From Symsagittifera roscoffensis (lineage: Eukaryota > Xenacoelomorpha > Acoela > Convolutidae), in assembly GCF_963678635.1 (NCBI RefSeq), contig NC_087062.1, positions 36,236,052 to 36,300,051 of the forward strand: a stretch of DNA of 64,000 nt, in the 5' to 3' direction. Below the pieces are notes generated by a model that saw nothing but the letters and a program-made list of their open reading frames with translations, was not told the origin of the DNA and ran no database searches. Shown here in pieces: positions 46,010 to 57,913 of the stretch (positions within the stretch are counted from its first letter, which is position 1; every line of letters begins with the position of its first letter). Both the position numbers and the translations under genes were made by a program.

Positions 46010-46868
46010 CAGAATCACTACAGATGACTATGAATCCATACCTCATGGGTGGATCATAAATACAATCAAACAAGCCATTGATGGTATTCACCGTCACAGA
46101 TCCTGAATCTTCTGTAGAAGATTATTTAAATGCAGTCACAGCAAATTTAATTTAAACATAGGACTTGAACCTATAAATACGCCACTTCGCAAAAATTGGA
46201 TAAATAGACGCACAGCGTTAATACAAACTACACTTGATGGCGCAGCTCAAAAACGGTTTTCAGTTTTACCAATAGAAATAAAATCAGATTGGAAAAGATT
46301 CACACAAGAATTTTCAAAAATGTTTGATTCAGAAAGGAACAAACAACATCAAAGAGATTTATGCAATGGAATTCGTAGACTACCAAACGAAACTATCAAG
46401 CAACTAGCAGTAAGGTTCGAAACACTAGTCCGAAAAGCATATTCACCAAATACTCACGATTTTAAAAACACAAAAAAGACAGAAATTTTAATGATGACTC
46501 TAACACCTCAATTACAAAAAATACCAATTAAAAAGAGAGCATCACATACCTCCCCAATTCGAGAACCAGATCTAGATTTCAGAAAACTAGTAGATAAACT
46601 AGAACAAGCGGAGATCATTATGAAACTAGAGGAAACGGAAAAACTCAGATTACAGTATGTTAATAATATTCAAACAACCACAACACAACTAAATAATATA
46701 CATAATTTCGAAAAAAAATTATCCGAAAAAATCACTGCAAATGTGAATAAATATGAGAAAAACCCAAATTTTAAAGGTAAACCATCATTTAAAAAATGGT
46801 GTAACTATTGCTGAAGATACGGACACAGTATTGCTGAATGCAGGCAAAACAGCAAGAAATTCAAAATA
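46010..46868 (+). pseudogene. Gypsy copy A' gag
   Basis: Near-identical to 31,060-31,920. The frame 46,320-46,814 (164 codons) has the same sequence features and ends at the same TGA inside the zinc knuckle (46,812-46,814). Upstream differences are single bases. Confidence 0.75.
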
Positions 46869-47589
46869 AACCACAAAAGTGCAAAGATCCAAATAAATCA
46901 TTCTACCAATACCTGAAAAAAGATCAAAATTTACCAAACAAAAACATTCATAGTAACACTAGCTCTGGAAAACCACTACCAAATAGCTCAAATCATTCAA
47001 GAAATCAATCACCTTATAACTCTAACTACAGAGGTAGATCACCAGATCAAAGAATTCACGAAATCCCTCACAAAACCGATATAGTCGATCACACAGTAGA
47101 AATACCCATTATCGAAATAATTATTCACGATCAAATACAAACAGACAGAATTACTCGTTTGATACCAGTTCCCATTCAAATCCTAGGAATAGACACTATT
47201 CAAATGATAGATCAAGCAACTCATCATACAATAGACATAGAAATTATTCCAACAATAGGAACAGAAGCTATTCAAATAATCGCAATCAACAATATAACAA
47301 TCGATCACGAGGTTACTCAAACAAAAGATCAAATCACCAAAGATCCAATTACAACAATTATCAAAATAGATCACGAGATAATTCACAACATAGGAATTCA
47401 AATTATAAAAATCGACAAAGAAACTATTCTCAATCAGCTCATAGGAATAAGATTCGTTATCCAGACTCTCAAAACAAATATAGAAGTAATACATCAGAAC
47501 ATCAGAGACAAATAAATCAAGTACAAACAACTGATGAAACAAATTCAGACCCCCTGGTATTGATAACACAGAAACTACTGAGTTACAAT
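46838..47589 (+). pseudogene. Gypsy copy A' nucleocapsid-like region
   Basis: Equivalent of 31,890-32,641. The Arg/Asn/Ser-rich frame is again the meaningful one. A few missense differences from copy A (for example near 47,077 and 47,106) fit neutral drift since duplication. Confidence 0.6.
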
Positions 47590-47924
47590 TAAATCATATT
47601 AATTGTGAATCAACCGACAGTGAAAGTGATACAGAAAACACACTTTTAGTCAACATGATAAAAGTTGAAAACGTTTATGAAACTGTTACATACGAACAAC
47701 TTTTTCATTCACATATTTATGGAAATCACTTCGAACGACTTTTAGATTATCACACTAGACCTAGAAGTAATAACATACCAATAGAATAAATAGTAATCGA
47801 ATTAAAAACATCAAAACAACCTGAAAAAGAACAAACACCATGTTCTAGTACAAATCACATTTACCAGAATATACAAAAAGAACCACCAAAAGAAAAAATT
47901 TGGACAACCCCTTTCTTTTAGAAA

Positions 47925-48369
47925 GTCCAAAAAGCAAAGCTTTTCAACCACCTACCTTGAAATAGATTTTTGAATAGACTCTGGAGCAGAATCAAATATC
48001 ATCAATTTTCCAACATGGAATGAAATTAAAATCCTACACCCAAGATTAACACCCATAAAAATAACAAGTGGAGTAGCAACAGCACAAGGCTCAACCCTAA
48101 CTAATTATAGAAAAATACAACTTTTCGATGTTCCCAGAAAAACAATGGAACAAAATAAGCTTCTCAATAAACCATTTAAGCAAACATTCCATATCACAGA
48201 TATAAAACACAATATTATTGGAATTCCATTCATCACAAAGTATATACCAAATCTTAGTATACTAGATAGTAAAAATAATATAAAAGATAAATATACAAAA
48301 ATGCAAAACACCGCTTTAACATTCTTCCAAAGAATGAACAAACATCCACCATTCTTTTCAAAATTTTAA
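47925..48369 (+). pseudogene. Gypsy copy A' protease
   Basis: D-S-G-A-E-S preceded by the same TGA as in copy A. Frame 48,145-48,369 matches 33,197-33,421 except for D-K-K versus D-I-K, where this copy agrees with copies B and C. Confidence 0.65.
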
Positions 48370-48686
48370 CCCATCAATAATAAAGAACAAAAACATCTCA
48401 AACCGCTCTCAGGTTTTATTCATGAATTTCCGATTAAACAAGTTCAACAATACGACAAAAATCAAAATAGACAACATCTCTATATGCCAGACTTTGAATT
48501 TAGACCAATTCGCAAATTTTTTACAGTAACAATATCATCCATAAAATAAATGAAAAACTCAAACTCAGACATGATTTCCCTTCATGTATATAACAATTCT
48601 CCATATAAAATAACACTACCTCTAGGACTCTTAGGATTTTGTGAAACTAATGAAACAAAGTCCCCCACAAAAAAGTAGCATACAGA

Positions 48687-49531
48687 GTGAATAATATATT
48701 ACAACTACTAGATATATGTCAATCAAAAATCCTCGATGAAGAACTATCAAAAAATAATATAATAAGTAATGAAAAAAGGAACACAGACTATTTCACAAAA
48801 ACACCTTATTTTAATTCAACATTCAAAAAATCACACTATACAGAACAACAACAAAAATTCTTGACAATATTCAATTTTCAACACTCTCAAGTAACACAAA
48901 ATGAATTTGAAAAACTAGCCGATTTACTTTTAAGATATCCAACAGTTTATGCAACATCTAAATTTGAATGGAAAAATAAATTCACCACTACATTTACCCT
49001 TGAAACCTGACGCAGTTTTCAAAAAACAAATAGCAAGTAAAATCCCAATTCATTTACATGACAAAGTTGATCGACTACTTGACATTCTAGAAAAATACGA
49101 AATCATATCTCCAGTAAATAAAGAAGAACAACTAAAAGGAAACACCTTTATTAACCCTGTTATTATCCTGGCCAAAGGATAATCAATAAAAATAGTTCTA
49201 GATACTAGATACCTCAATTCACTAATTGATGAATCCAAATGTAATTGGCCAATAGAACCAATCCAAGTAGTTTTAACAAAAAATAAACGATAAATATTTC
49301 ACAACCGCTGACATGAATAGTGCATATAACCAAACGCCACTAGATGAGCAGTCACGATGATTAACACAATTCGTTATTGGAAACCAACAATACGAGTTTA
49401 ACAGGTTATTCTATGGCATATCCATAGGACCAGCACCTTTTTCAGCCTTCATGAGTAAAATCTTTAGACCACTCATACTTAGTAAAAATGCAATCACATA
49501 ATTAGACCATGTTTTTATGCAATCACAAACA
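48687..49531 (+). pseudogene. Gypsy copy A' reverse transcriptase, catalytic part
   Basis: Matches 33,756-34,600, with the same TGA in Q-S-R-stop-L-T-Q-F and the same stop-L-D-H at the Y-x-D-D site. A private change (GAG to TAA context at 49,180-49,182) adds another stop after I-L-A-K-G. Confidence 0.8.
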
Positions 49532-50569
49532 AAAGATGAAATGTTTATAGTTCTAGAAAAATTTCATCAATTTCTACAGAACGAAAACATGAAAGCAGCC
49601 CCAGATAAATCACATTTTTTCTTAACACGCGTAAAATTTCTTGGACACATCATAAAAAAAGACACAATAACCCCACTGAAATCACGAATTGATGCAATTC
49701 AAAAACTCCAACCACCAACATATAAAAAGAAAATCCAAGAACTTCTTGGAATGTTAAACTTCTTAAGTAAACTTGTATATAAATTGCAATCGTACTTAAG
49801 ACCATTTTATAACATTCTTAGACAACAAAATAACTTTGAATGGACAACAGAACATCAAACACGATTTGAAGAAATCAAAACTTTTCTGACTGAAAAATTA
49901 TCAAATACTATTCCAGATCCAAATCAACCATTTTATGCAATGGGCGATGCTTCAAATTTTGGCATCGGAGCAGCATTATTACAATCCCACAATGGAACAA
50001 ATAAAATAAATCTTATATCAGCAAACTCTCACCTATTTACACAAGCTGAGTTACGACTCTCTACCCTTATGAGAGAGTGCACAGCTATCATACACACCTT
50101 AACAGAATATGAAATTTTGATAATTGGATCCAAACATCCAACAGTTATGTTTGCAGATCATAAACCTATCATATTTCTTTTTACACAAAAATCAAATCCA
50201 AACCATCGAGTTTATAGATTTCAACTAATTTTATTGAAGTTTCAAAACTTACACATAGTATGGACAGCAGGAAAAAACCTTGCACTACCTGATACTCTTA
50301 GTAGAAATACACCATCTGAACTATTAACAAGAAAAACAACAGTTGAACTACCACAAAGTATAAAATTTTATCTCGCCAAAGATGAAACTTCACCACGATT
50401 AGAATGTAAATATGCAGTAAAAACTGACATAGAACAATCACAAATTAACCATCTACAGCATTTTCCACTCTATTTAGATTGTCAAAACAACTATTATGAA
50501 GTTGATTTATTAAGCACATCTACATTCAAGCCGATACCATATTCACATTGGATCAAAAATAATACTTAA
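49517..50569 (+). pseudogene. Gypsy copy A' RT thumb and RNase H
   Basis: 350 open codons, longer than the 306 of copy A because the TAA there is CAA here. The extension reads Q-S-Q-I-N-H-L-Q-H-F-P-L-Y-L-D-C-Q-N-N-Y. The RNase H catalytic residues are conserved. One thumb residue differs (E-L-L-G versus E-F-L-G in copy A). Confidence 0.85.
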
Positions 50570-51297
50570 CAAAAAAGTATTAAACAACAACCACATTAAA
50601 ACGACCCATTACCATAACAGAAAAGGAGAATCTGACTGATACAATAATTTTATCAGGACCGTTATCAACTGATTCAAAATACACGATAAATCAAGTTTTT
50701 AATCTTCATGACCCACTTGATACAATACCCCTATCAGAAATCGAAATAGAAAACAATTTTCTACCTACAACAGAAAAAATCACCCTGGCAATATTACAGA
50801 AATACCAAATTCTTAATCGCGTCATTAACCAACTCAAATCATGGCACAAAGATAAAACGAAGCCAGCAAAAGCTGATACCACAATCTTAGGATACAAAAC
50901 ACTCCTTAGATACTTCAGAAAAGCTAAAAATACCACCATAAATGAAATTGCAGATATTTAAGAATATCAGACACCTGACTTTAAGGTACCATGTCTACTT
51001 TAAAGTATGATTTTAATCGCATTCAACACTTCCCACACCTTAAACACAAAAGGTCATTCCGGATCAGAAAAAACATATTCCAATTTTATACAAAATTTTT
51101 ATTTCCCTAATGCAACAATTTGAATCGAAATATTATGCAACAATTGTCTAACATGTTAATTAAATAAACTATAACCAAACCAAAAACAAATCGCAGAAAA
51201 ACAAGATTCTAAGGCACAAAATTTATATTTTAATCAAAGAATTTCTTTTGATACAAAAGGACCAATTTCACCATCCTCAGAAGGAAACTCATTTATA
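50570..51297 (+). pseudogene. Gypsy copy A' RNase H-integrase linker
   Basis: Equivalent of 35,639-36,366 with few differences. Coding is recognisable only in pieces. Confidence 0.5.
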
Positions 51298-51927
51298 ATG
51301 GTAACTGTTGATGCATTTACACATTATGTAGCTCCTAACCCAGTACCCCATTGTAATGCTTTTTATGCGTATACAACACTCTACGAGCACTGGATAGCTA
51401 GGTTTGGATTACCCGAAGTTTTAGTCACAGACAATGGCACTGAATTTATTATTAATGAAATCATCACAATATGCCACTTATCTAACATTAAACATAAACC
51501 ACTTACATCTCATGCACCTTGGCCAAACGGTTTAGTCGGAGGTATGAACCGTTCATTAAAAGAATACCTCAGATGTATCATGAATAGAAATGATACCCGA
51601 TATACTGAATGGTCAGCAGTGGTAAAATTATTTCCAGTCTCATATAATTCACAAATCACAACAAAATTAGGAATGTCACTGTATGAAATGGTATTCAACC
51701 AAAATCCACGTAAACCAATAATGTTTACAACAAACGCCCATAAAAACGCACAAGGGTATTGTCAACCAAACAAAGATTCAATTTGTTATAATCTCTCACT
51801 ACACACCTATGATAAAGACCACTTTCATCATCCACAAATTTTAAAATTAGCAGCCTCCAGTACACACACCGAATGGATTTTAAATAGAGATAAAAAAACA
51901 CAAGGAATTTTACCAGAAAATCACTAA
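51298..51927 (+). pseudogene. Gypsy copy A' integrase core, uninterrupted but missing catalytic Glu
   Basis: 209 open codons. It keeps the base deleted in copy A at about 36,630, so the core reads through to its end (Y-T-E-W-S-A-V-V-K, Y-E-M-V-F-N-Q-N-P-R-K-P, H-T-E-W-I-L-N-R-D-K-K). The third catalytic position is Gly (G-L-V-G-G-M-N), as in copy A. The open frame therefore still cannot encode an active integrase. Confidence 0.85.
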
Positions 51928-51929
51928 AG

Positions 51930-54564
51930 TTGCAACAAAGACAAAACATAAATACCCAAATCAGTTCACGATTTACACCAGCAACAGATTTAAAAATAGG
52001 AACATTTGTTTTAATTCCCAATTTTACAACACAAAAAGGAACTTCTAAAAACTACACTCACTCCGAAAAAGACCATACTTATGAAAATCACTTCGAACCA
52101 CTCTTAGATTATCACACTAGACCTAGAAAAAATAACATACCAATAGAATAAACAGTAAATGAAGTAACAACATCACAACAACTTGAAAAAGAACAAACAC
52201 CATGTTCTATTACAAATCACATTTACCAGAATATACAAAAAGAACCACCAAAAGAAAAAATTTGGACAATCCCCTTTCTTTTAGAAAGTCTAAAAAGCAA
52301 ATGATTTTCAACCACCAGACCTTGAAATAGATTTTTCAATAGACTCTGGAGCAGAATCAAATATCATCAATATTCCAACTTAAAAAATTAGAACGATAAA
52401 AAAATTCCAAAAATTTGTCTTCTACAAGATACCCATAAAATCTTTTTTCTCGCAGAAACCTCGCAATCGGATTTGAAATTTTTTTAAACTTGTTTTTTGA
52501 ACATATTCCAATTTTGTTTAAAATTTCTTTTCACTCGCTTTTCACTTAAAGAGAGTTTTGATTGGAAATTGAAAAAGTTGTTTAGTTGATCACTCTGATT
52601 TGCAAATTGTTAAAAACTATGAAACCTAATTGTAGCCAGGGGATAAACGAGAATGACAAAATTAGCAGATGGTTTTGTATTTCATATTAATTGTTTTTAG
52701 TATTTCATGTTTGAATTTTTTTCTTAAATTAGGATTATTAAGAAATTTCCAAAAAAAATGTCTTTTATAAGATACCCACAAGATCTGTTTGGAACTCACT
52801 ATACTAATCTTTACTGGGTTGTTTCGAATTAGCTGGTTTTTGTTTTATGTTTTCGCTAGAAAGAAAAAAAAGTTTAAATCAAAAAAGTTTGTATGTTAGG
52901 AGACAAAATTATTTTGAAGTCAAGCCAGGCAACTTTTGCTATTTTTATTTGTTGGTTTTGAGATATTAAGGAAATCAACGATAAGATTTCAAACAGGAAT
53001 TCATAATTTGGACAAAAATTGACAATCAAAATATTTACCCGAGCTTATGTAAACAGTACTCTCTCGACAACACCAACAACAACAAAAGAAGAAACAACAA
53101 CAATTTTGACACGACAATAACAAAAACAATGAAGTTAATAAGAAAAACGTCCAGAAAACAACGACAATGACAACTACAACAACAACAAAAAATGAACAAT
53201 TGGGATATAAAGCAAAAACAGCAAAATATTTAATTTTAAAACATCGCAATTTTGAAAACGACTATTCCTTCGTTCTTATTTTTTAAAATCCTACACCCAA
53301 GATTAACACCCATAAAAATACCAAGTAGACTAGCAACAGCACAAGGCTCAACCCTAACAAAGTATGGAAAAATACAACTTTTCTATGTTCCCAGAAAAAC
53401 AATGGAACAAAATAAGCCTCTCAATAAAACATTTAAGCAACCATTCCATATCACAGACATAAAACACAATATTATTGGAATTCCATTCATCACATAGTAT
53501 ATACCAACTATTAGTATATTAGATAGTAAAAATAATATAAAAGGTAAATATACAAAAATGCAAAACACCGCTCTAACATTCTTCCAAAGAATGAACAAAC
53601 ATCCGCCATTCTTTTCAAAATTTTAACCCGACTATAATAAAGAAAGAAAACATCTCGAACCACTCTCAGTTTATTTTTATGAATTTCCGATTAAACAAGT
53701 TCACCAATACGACAAAAATCAAATTAGACAACATCTCTATATGTCAGTTTTTGAATTTAGACCAATTCACAAATTTTTTAGAGTAACAATATCATCCATG
53801 AAATATATGAAAAACTCAAACTCAGACATGATTTCCCTTCATGTATATAACAATTCTCCATATAAAATAACCCTACCTCTAGGACTCTTAGGATATTGTG
53901 AAACTAATGCAGCAAAGTCCCCCACAAAAGAAGTAGCATACAGAGTGAAGTAGCATACAGAGTGAATTACAACTACTAGATAGAAGTAGCATACAGAGTG
54001 AAGTAGTATACAGAGTGAATTACAACTACTAGATATATGTCAATCAACAATCCTCGATGAAGAACTATCAAAAAATAATATAATAAGTAATGAAAAAAAT
54101 CACAATATACAGAACAACAACAAAAATTTTTGACAATGTTCATTTTTCAACACTCTCAATTAACACAGAATGAATTTGAAAAATTAGCCGGTTTACTTTT
54201 AAGATATCCAACAATTTATGCTACATCTAAATTTGACGTTGGAAAAACAAATTCACCACTACAATTACGCAGGTTTCAAAAAACAAAGAGCAAGTAAAGT
54301 ACCAATTCATTTACATGACGAAACACCTTTATCAACCCTGATATTATCCTCGCCAAAGGAGAATCTTTAAAAATAGTTCTAGATGCTAGATACCTCAATT
54401 CACTAATTGATGAATCTATATGTAACTGGCCAATAGAACCAATCCAAGTAATTTTATTAAAAATAAACGGTAAAAAGTTCACAACCGCTGACATGAATAG
54501 TGCATATAACCAAATGCCACTAGATAAGCAGTCACGATGATTAACACAATTTGTTATTGGAAAC
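51930..54564 (+). pseudogene. Gypsy tail and copy B' (truncated protease/RT)
   Basis: The integrase tail (51,930-52,060, I-S-S-R-F-T-P-A-T-D-L-K-I-G-T-F-V-L-I-P-N) passes into copy B' at about 52,065. Copy B' equals copy B, apart from a ~40-60-bp deletion near 54,094, an ~86-bp deletion near 54,320 and a few substitutions. It carries the TTAA element and ends at 54,564 at exactly the same Gypsy base as copy B. Confidence 0.75.
52380..53286. mobile_element. TTAA-flanked MITE-like element, second copy
   Basis: Insert 52,384-53,282 with TTAA on both sides (52,380-52,383 and 53,283-53,286) and the same imperfect termini as the copy at 37,456-38,361. It differs by a few substitutions and a short A-run. 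It was duplicated with its host rather than inserted independently. Confidence 0.65.
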
Positions 54565-56641
54565 AGGCAACTTTCAGGCAGATAACAAGCCTAATAACAA
54601 GCATCACAAGATGTACAGGCAGTTTGCTAAACCACCCGGTCAGACGCCTGGCGAATATTCAAGGGACTACCCCCGAATGACCACGGTGGATGGAGATGAC
54701 AGGAGATATGAGAAACTGAAGGCCCCAGTCGGTGACGGCCTGTTTGCCGCTTATGATCCCATGGACAAGAAAGCTGCCAAGTATCTGATTGCGGCCAGTT
54801 CAGATTATCTCTATACGCCCCGTTCTCTCTTTTGGCCCGACGTGACTTTCTTGATGGCGCCTAAATTGGACTGGGGACAGGCAATAGGCATGATGATAAG
54901 TGTGCGAAGGGTGGTCAGCATGGAGCCGCAGGTGATAGTGGTTGCAGGCTCAAATGATCATCTGCAAAGCAGGGGCTTGTTGACACGTCTGACGGATGGG
55001 TCGATCCCGAGCAACGAGGTTATAGGGGAGGCGATAATGACATTGCTCTCGGCGATGGCTGAGGTAGAAACAGCAGCAAAACAACGTTTCACCCAAAATG
55101 TAGTGAAGGTGGTCTTTGTGTTGTCACCAGGGTACGCTGCATTGCCAGAACCCCTTCAGTTTGTGTACACGATGGTCACAACGACAGCAGAGGGACGGTT
55201 CAATGTGATAATTCTTGCCCCGAACAGAGTGTTAGACCCCAACAATCACTACCCATCTCGATCTGAGCTTCCTGCCGTTTGGGCTGACATTTCCAATGCC
55301 ATACAGGGACTTAAAGCTTGTAGCACAACTCGGTTGGTGCTAGATGAGGTTCTGAGGTTGGAGCTGTCCAACTTTGCCAGATTGCTGAAGTTAAGACCAG
55401 GGGTAGATGACGATCATCTGTTGGTACAACAGGTGACTGATGATCTCTGGTTCAGACAGATGGATCATGTAGAGAATGAGAAGGGAAGGACAGTCAGGAA
55501 AAACATGACATCAGCGGAAGAAGATCTCATGGCAATGGCTTTGTGCGCGAAGCCGCACAACACATTATGGTTGTACTTGTCACCAAGACTGTGCATCTTG
55601 GGAGAGGACGCGTTCGAACATGCGCCGGCAGTGATCAAAGAGATACACTTGTATCTGAAGAACTTGTTTGATGCCCGGGAGTTAGTTGGGGGTATGATGT
55701 TGAAATTGATGCAGGATGTAAACACGATGTCGTTGGACAAATTCCAAGCTGACGTACTAGCCACGAGGGCACAATATGAACGATCAGATGCCATCTTGGG
55801 TGGAATGGGAGTGGGATGGACGCCATCCTTCCTGTCGACGTGCTATCCGAGGGCATCTCGGAACCTGATCGCGAGCTTTGTCAAAGATATCAGGAAGCTG
55901 TCGATTGGCCTGATATTAGCCCTGTACGTGACATTTGGTCATGAGAATTTCGTGGGACCGGCGAACCTCTTCACCCAAGCGTTGGCAGATTTGAGATTGG
56001 ATGGACTCGTGACTCTGATTTCCATGACGTACGGTCGGCTGGGTGATTTGCTTGTGCTGTTGCGTTACCCTGAACAACTCCAGGGAACAAGTCGTGAGTT
56101 CAACGCGCAGTTGGAGACCGCCTCGCTCAGAAAAATGAAAGACTGGAGGACTCTCCTGCTCCAATATCTCTTGCAACAGAACAGAAGTTTCACGGGAGAA
56201 GATAAGGTGGCGACGGATGCTGGCGAATGTAAGCAGTATTGTGGCATGCCCTTCCTGACAGATTTGGCCGTGATGATGCGGATCGATCCGTTGGCTCTGA
56301 TTCACGGACTGCGGGAAGTCGTCACGGTGGTGTATGGACCGGTGATGTCTTTCGCGTTCCCGGACGAGCAAGTCAAGGCATACAGGAATTCTGTGTTGTA
56401 TGTCAACCTGGTCTCAGTCGTGGATTGTTCCGTGCTGAATTGGATAGAGCAGAGGGAGCTGAGAGGGCTGGTCAGCGACGAAAGGCTGTTCGGAAGAATA
56501 GCGGAGCCAGGTTGGGTGTTGATGGATTTCAACAACCACTTCAAGTGCCACATCCAGTTTAACCCGAAGCTTTGGAATTTGAGACCAGTAGTGAAAGATT
56601 CAGGAGCGGCGATGAGAATACCCTTCTTGCCAGAAGCCTAG
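54565..56641 (+). CDS. Unknown protein with SGNH/GDSL-like N-terminal domain (ORF part 1)
   Basis: The open frame 54,551-56,641 has 696 codons. The first ~5 codons are Gypsy sequence, so the true start is unknown. A basic, polar N-terminus precedes a predicted alternating strand/helix domain (about residues 75-255). A strand K-Y-L-I-A-A-S-S-D-Y (78-86) occupies the place of the G-D-S block. Q-V-I-V-V-A-G-S-N-D-H (127-137) matches the G-x-N-D block III. V-V-F-V-L-S-P-G (187-194) is a core strand. N-V-I-I-L-A-P-N-R-V-L-D-P-N-N-H-Y-P-S (218-236) resembles the last D-x-x-H block with one extra residue. The nucleophile block is not canonical, so the domain may be non-catalytic (as in Oskar's OSK domain). 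Residues 260-690 are mostly helical and unrecognised. The frame ends at a TAG but stays open beyond it. Confidence 0.6.
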
Positions 56642-56956
56642 GCACACGCGAAAGAGAACCAGCAAGCGTGGCTTTCCGGGTCCAGGCCGCTGCCGGACCA
56701 ATGCCCTCGATACCCACCGATAAGGAGGATGTTGTTGGGAGTCACAACTCCCGTCATTGCCCCTCGCATCGGAGCAGCTCGTGATGCAGAGAAGAGAATG
56801 CTGAAGTGGAGTGAATGGATGGAGCCGCGCTTCATCAGTTGGAACGTTGCAGCCGCGCACACGTTTGACTTCTCATTTCCTGATGCTTGGAGTAAGAAAA
56901 AGATCAAGGCACTACCTTCCAGGAGACCAGAGGTCTCGGCTGAAATGTGGAACTAG
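56642..56956 (+). pseudogene. Continuation of the unknown gene between two in-frame TAG codons
   Basis: The same frame as part 1 stays open for 104 codons between TAG 56,639-56,641 and TAG 56,954-56,956. It reads A-H-A-K-E-N-Q-Q-A-W-L, then R-M-L-L-G-V-T-T-P-V-I-A-P-R-I-G, then H-T-F-D-F-S-F-P-D-A-W-S-K-K-K. The composition matches the flanks. I infer that the two stops are either decay or suppressible readthrough sites in one long polyprotein. Confidence 0.55.
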
Positions 56957-57913
56957 GTGTATACTCCCACAGATGACTTATCAAGACTGAAGTGGTCAGG
57001 AGAAGTGAAAGTAGTGATGCTGGAAGTGGCAAAAGAGTGCAGACGAGGCTCATACATAACGATAGAGGACCTGGCACCACATGGCGAGGAGTCCGTAGAA
57101 TTCCTGGTGAACGATGAATTGTTTTATCACGCAGGAGACATGACCATACCGGCGCGGCCGGACTCGGGCATAGACACACGACAAGGCCCGTCAGGACCCA
57201 AGCCGAAACCTGATGCAAATGAAGATGAATTGATGGATCAGGACGATAACGACATCGGGTTAAAGACGGAAAAACCGGGTGAGACGGATCTAGGAGCGTT
57301 GGAGAGAGACTTGCTAGAATACCGGTTCAGTGAAGACGACGATGGGGAAGTCGATGGGAGTCTGTTGCTGATGACGCCGTCGTCTTTCATGTCCCCTACA
57401 AAGGAGGCGTCGGCCGACTTATCCCCGATGGACCCAATAGGTCAGGCGAGAGAGTGCCGAGGTAGGAATCCGCAAAGATTGCTCCATGAGTCACCGAGGA
57501 GGAGAAAAATCGAACAGTCAATGAGGGTATCCTTCCTGAGTACGCTACCGGAAGAGGAATGGGAGAGATATCAAAATGAACTAGAAGGCAAGACAGGGGC
57601 AACCTGGAGCCGAGTGAACTTCATGGAAAGGTCATGGGACGTGATACGACGATATGGGACGCAGTCCATAATGAAGGTGGGATTGAACCAACCCATCATG
57701 CGTGAGGTCCTGGAGAAAATAATGAACTCCATGGAGTCTGATATTCTGACCGAGTCAGTTACAGAGGACAGTGCCGATGATCAGCAGGTCACAAAGAAAT
57801 TACCCGTTAGACGAGCCAGAAAGGGGCTGAAGCGGCTGAAAGGGAAGACAGGAAGTCGAGCCGTGAACCAGAGAGTGGTGAAGTCAAAACCAGCGCAGTG
57901 GTGGCCTCTTTGA
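56957..57913 (+). pseudogene. Unknown gene, acidic and then basic segment (part 3)
   Basis: Still in the frame of part 1. 318 codons with no ATG near the start (first codon GTG). It opens with a compact segment (V-Y-T-P-T-D-D-L-S-R-L-K-W-S-G-E-V-K-V-V-M-L) that looks like a folded beta-rich domain. It passes into a long acidic, Pro-rich linker (E-D-E-L-M-D-Q-D-D-N-D). Then come an Arg-rich patch (E-S-P-R-R-R-K-I-E), a helical segment and a basic tail (V-R-R-A-R-K-G-L-K-R-L-K-G-K). The layout resembles a flexible linker between domains of a polyprotein. It ends where another frame takes over. Confidence 0.5.

Noticed and set aside
56239-56562. Overlapping 107-codon plus-strand ORF and several antisense ORFs at 55,465-57,602
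   Set aside because: They are shadows of the GC-rich coding frame; high G+C removes stops in other frames.
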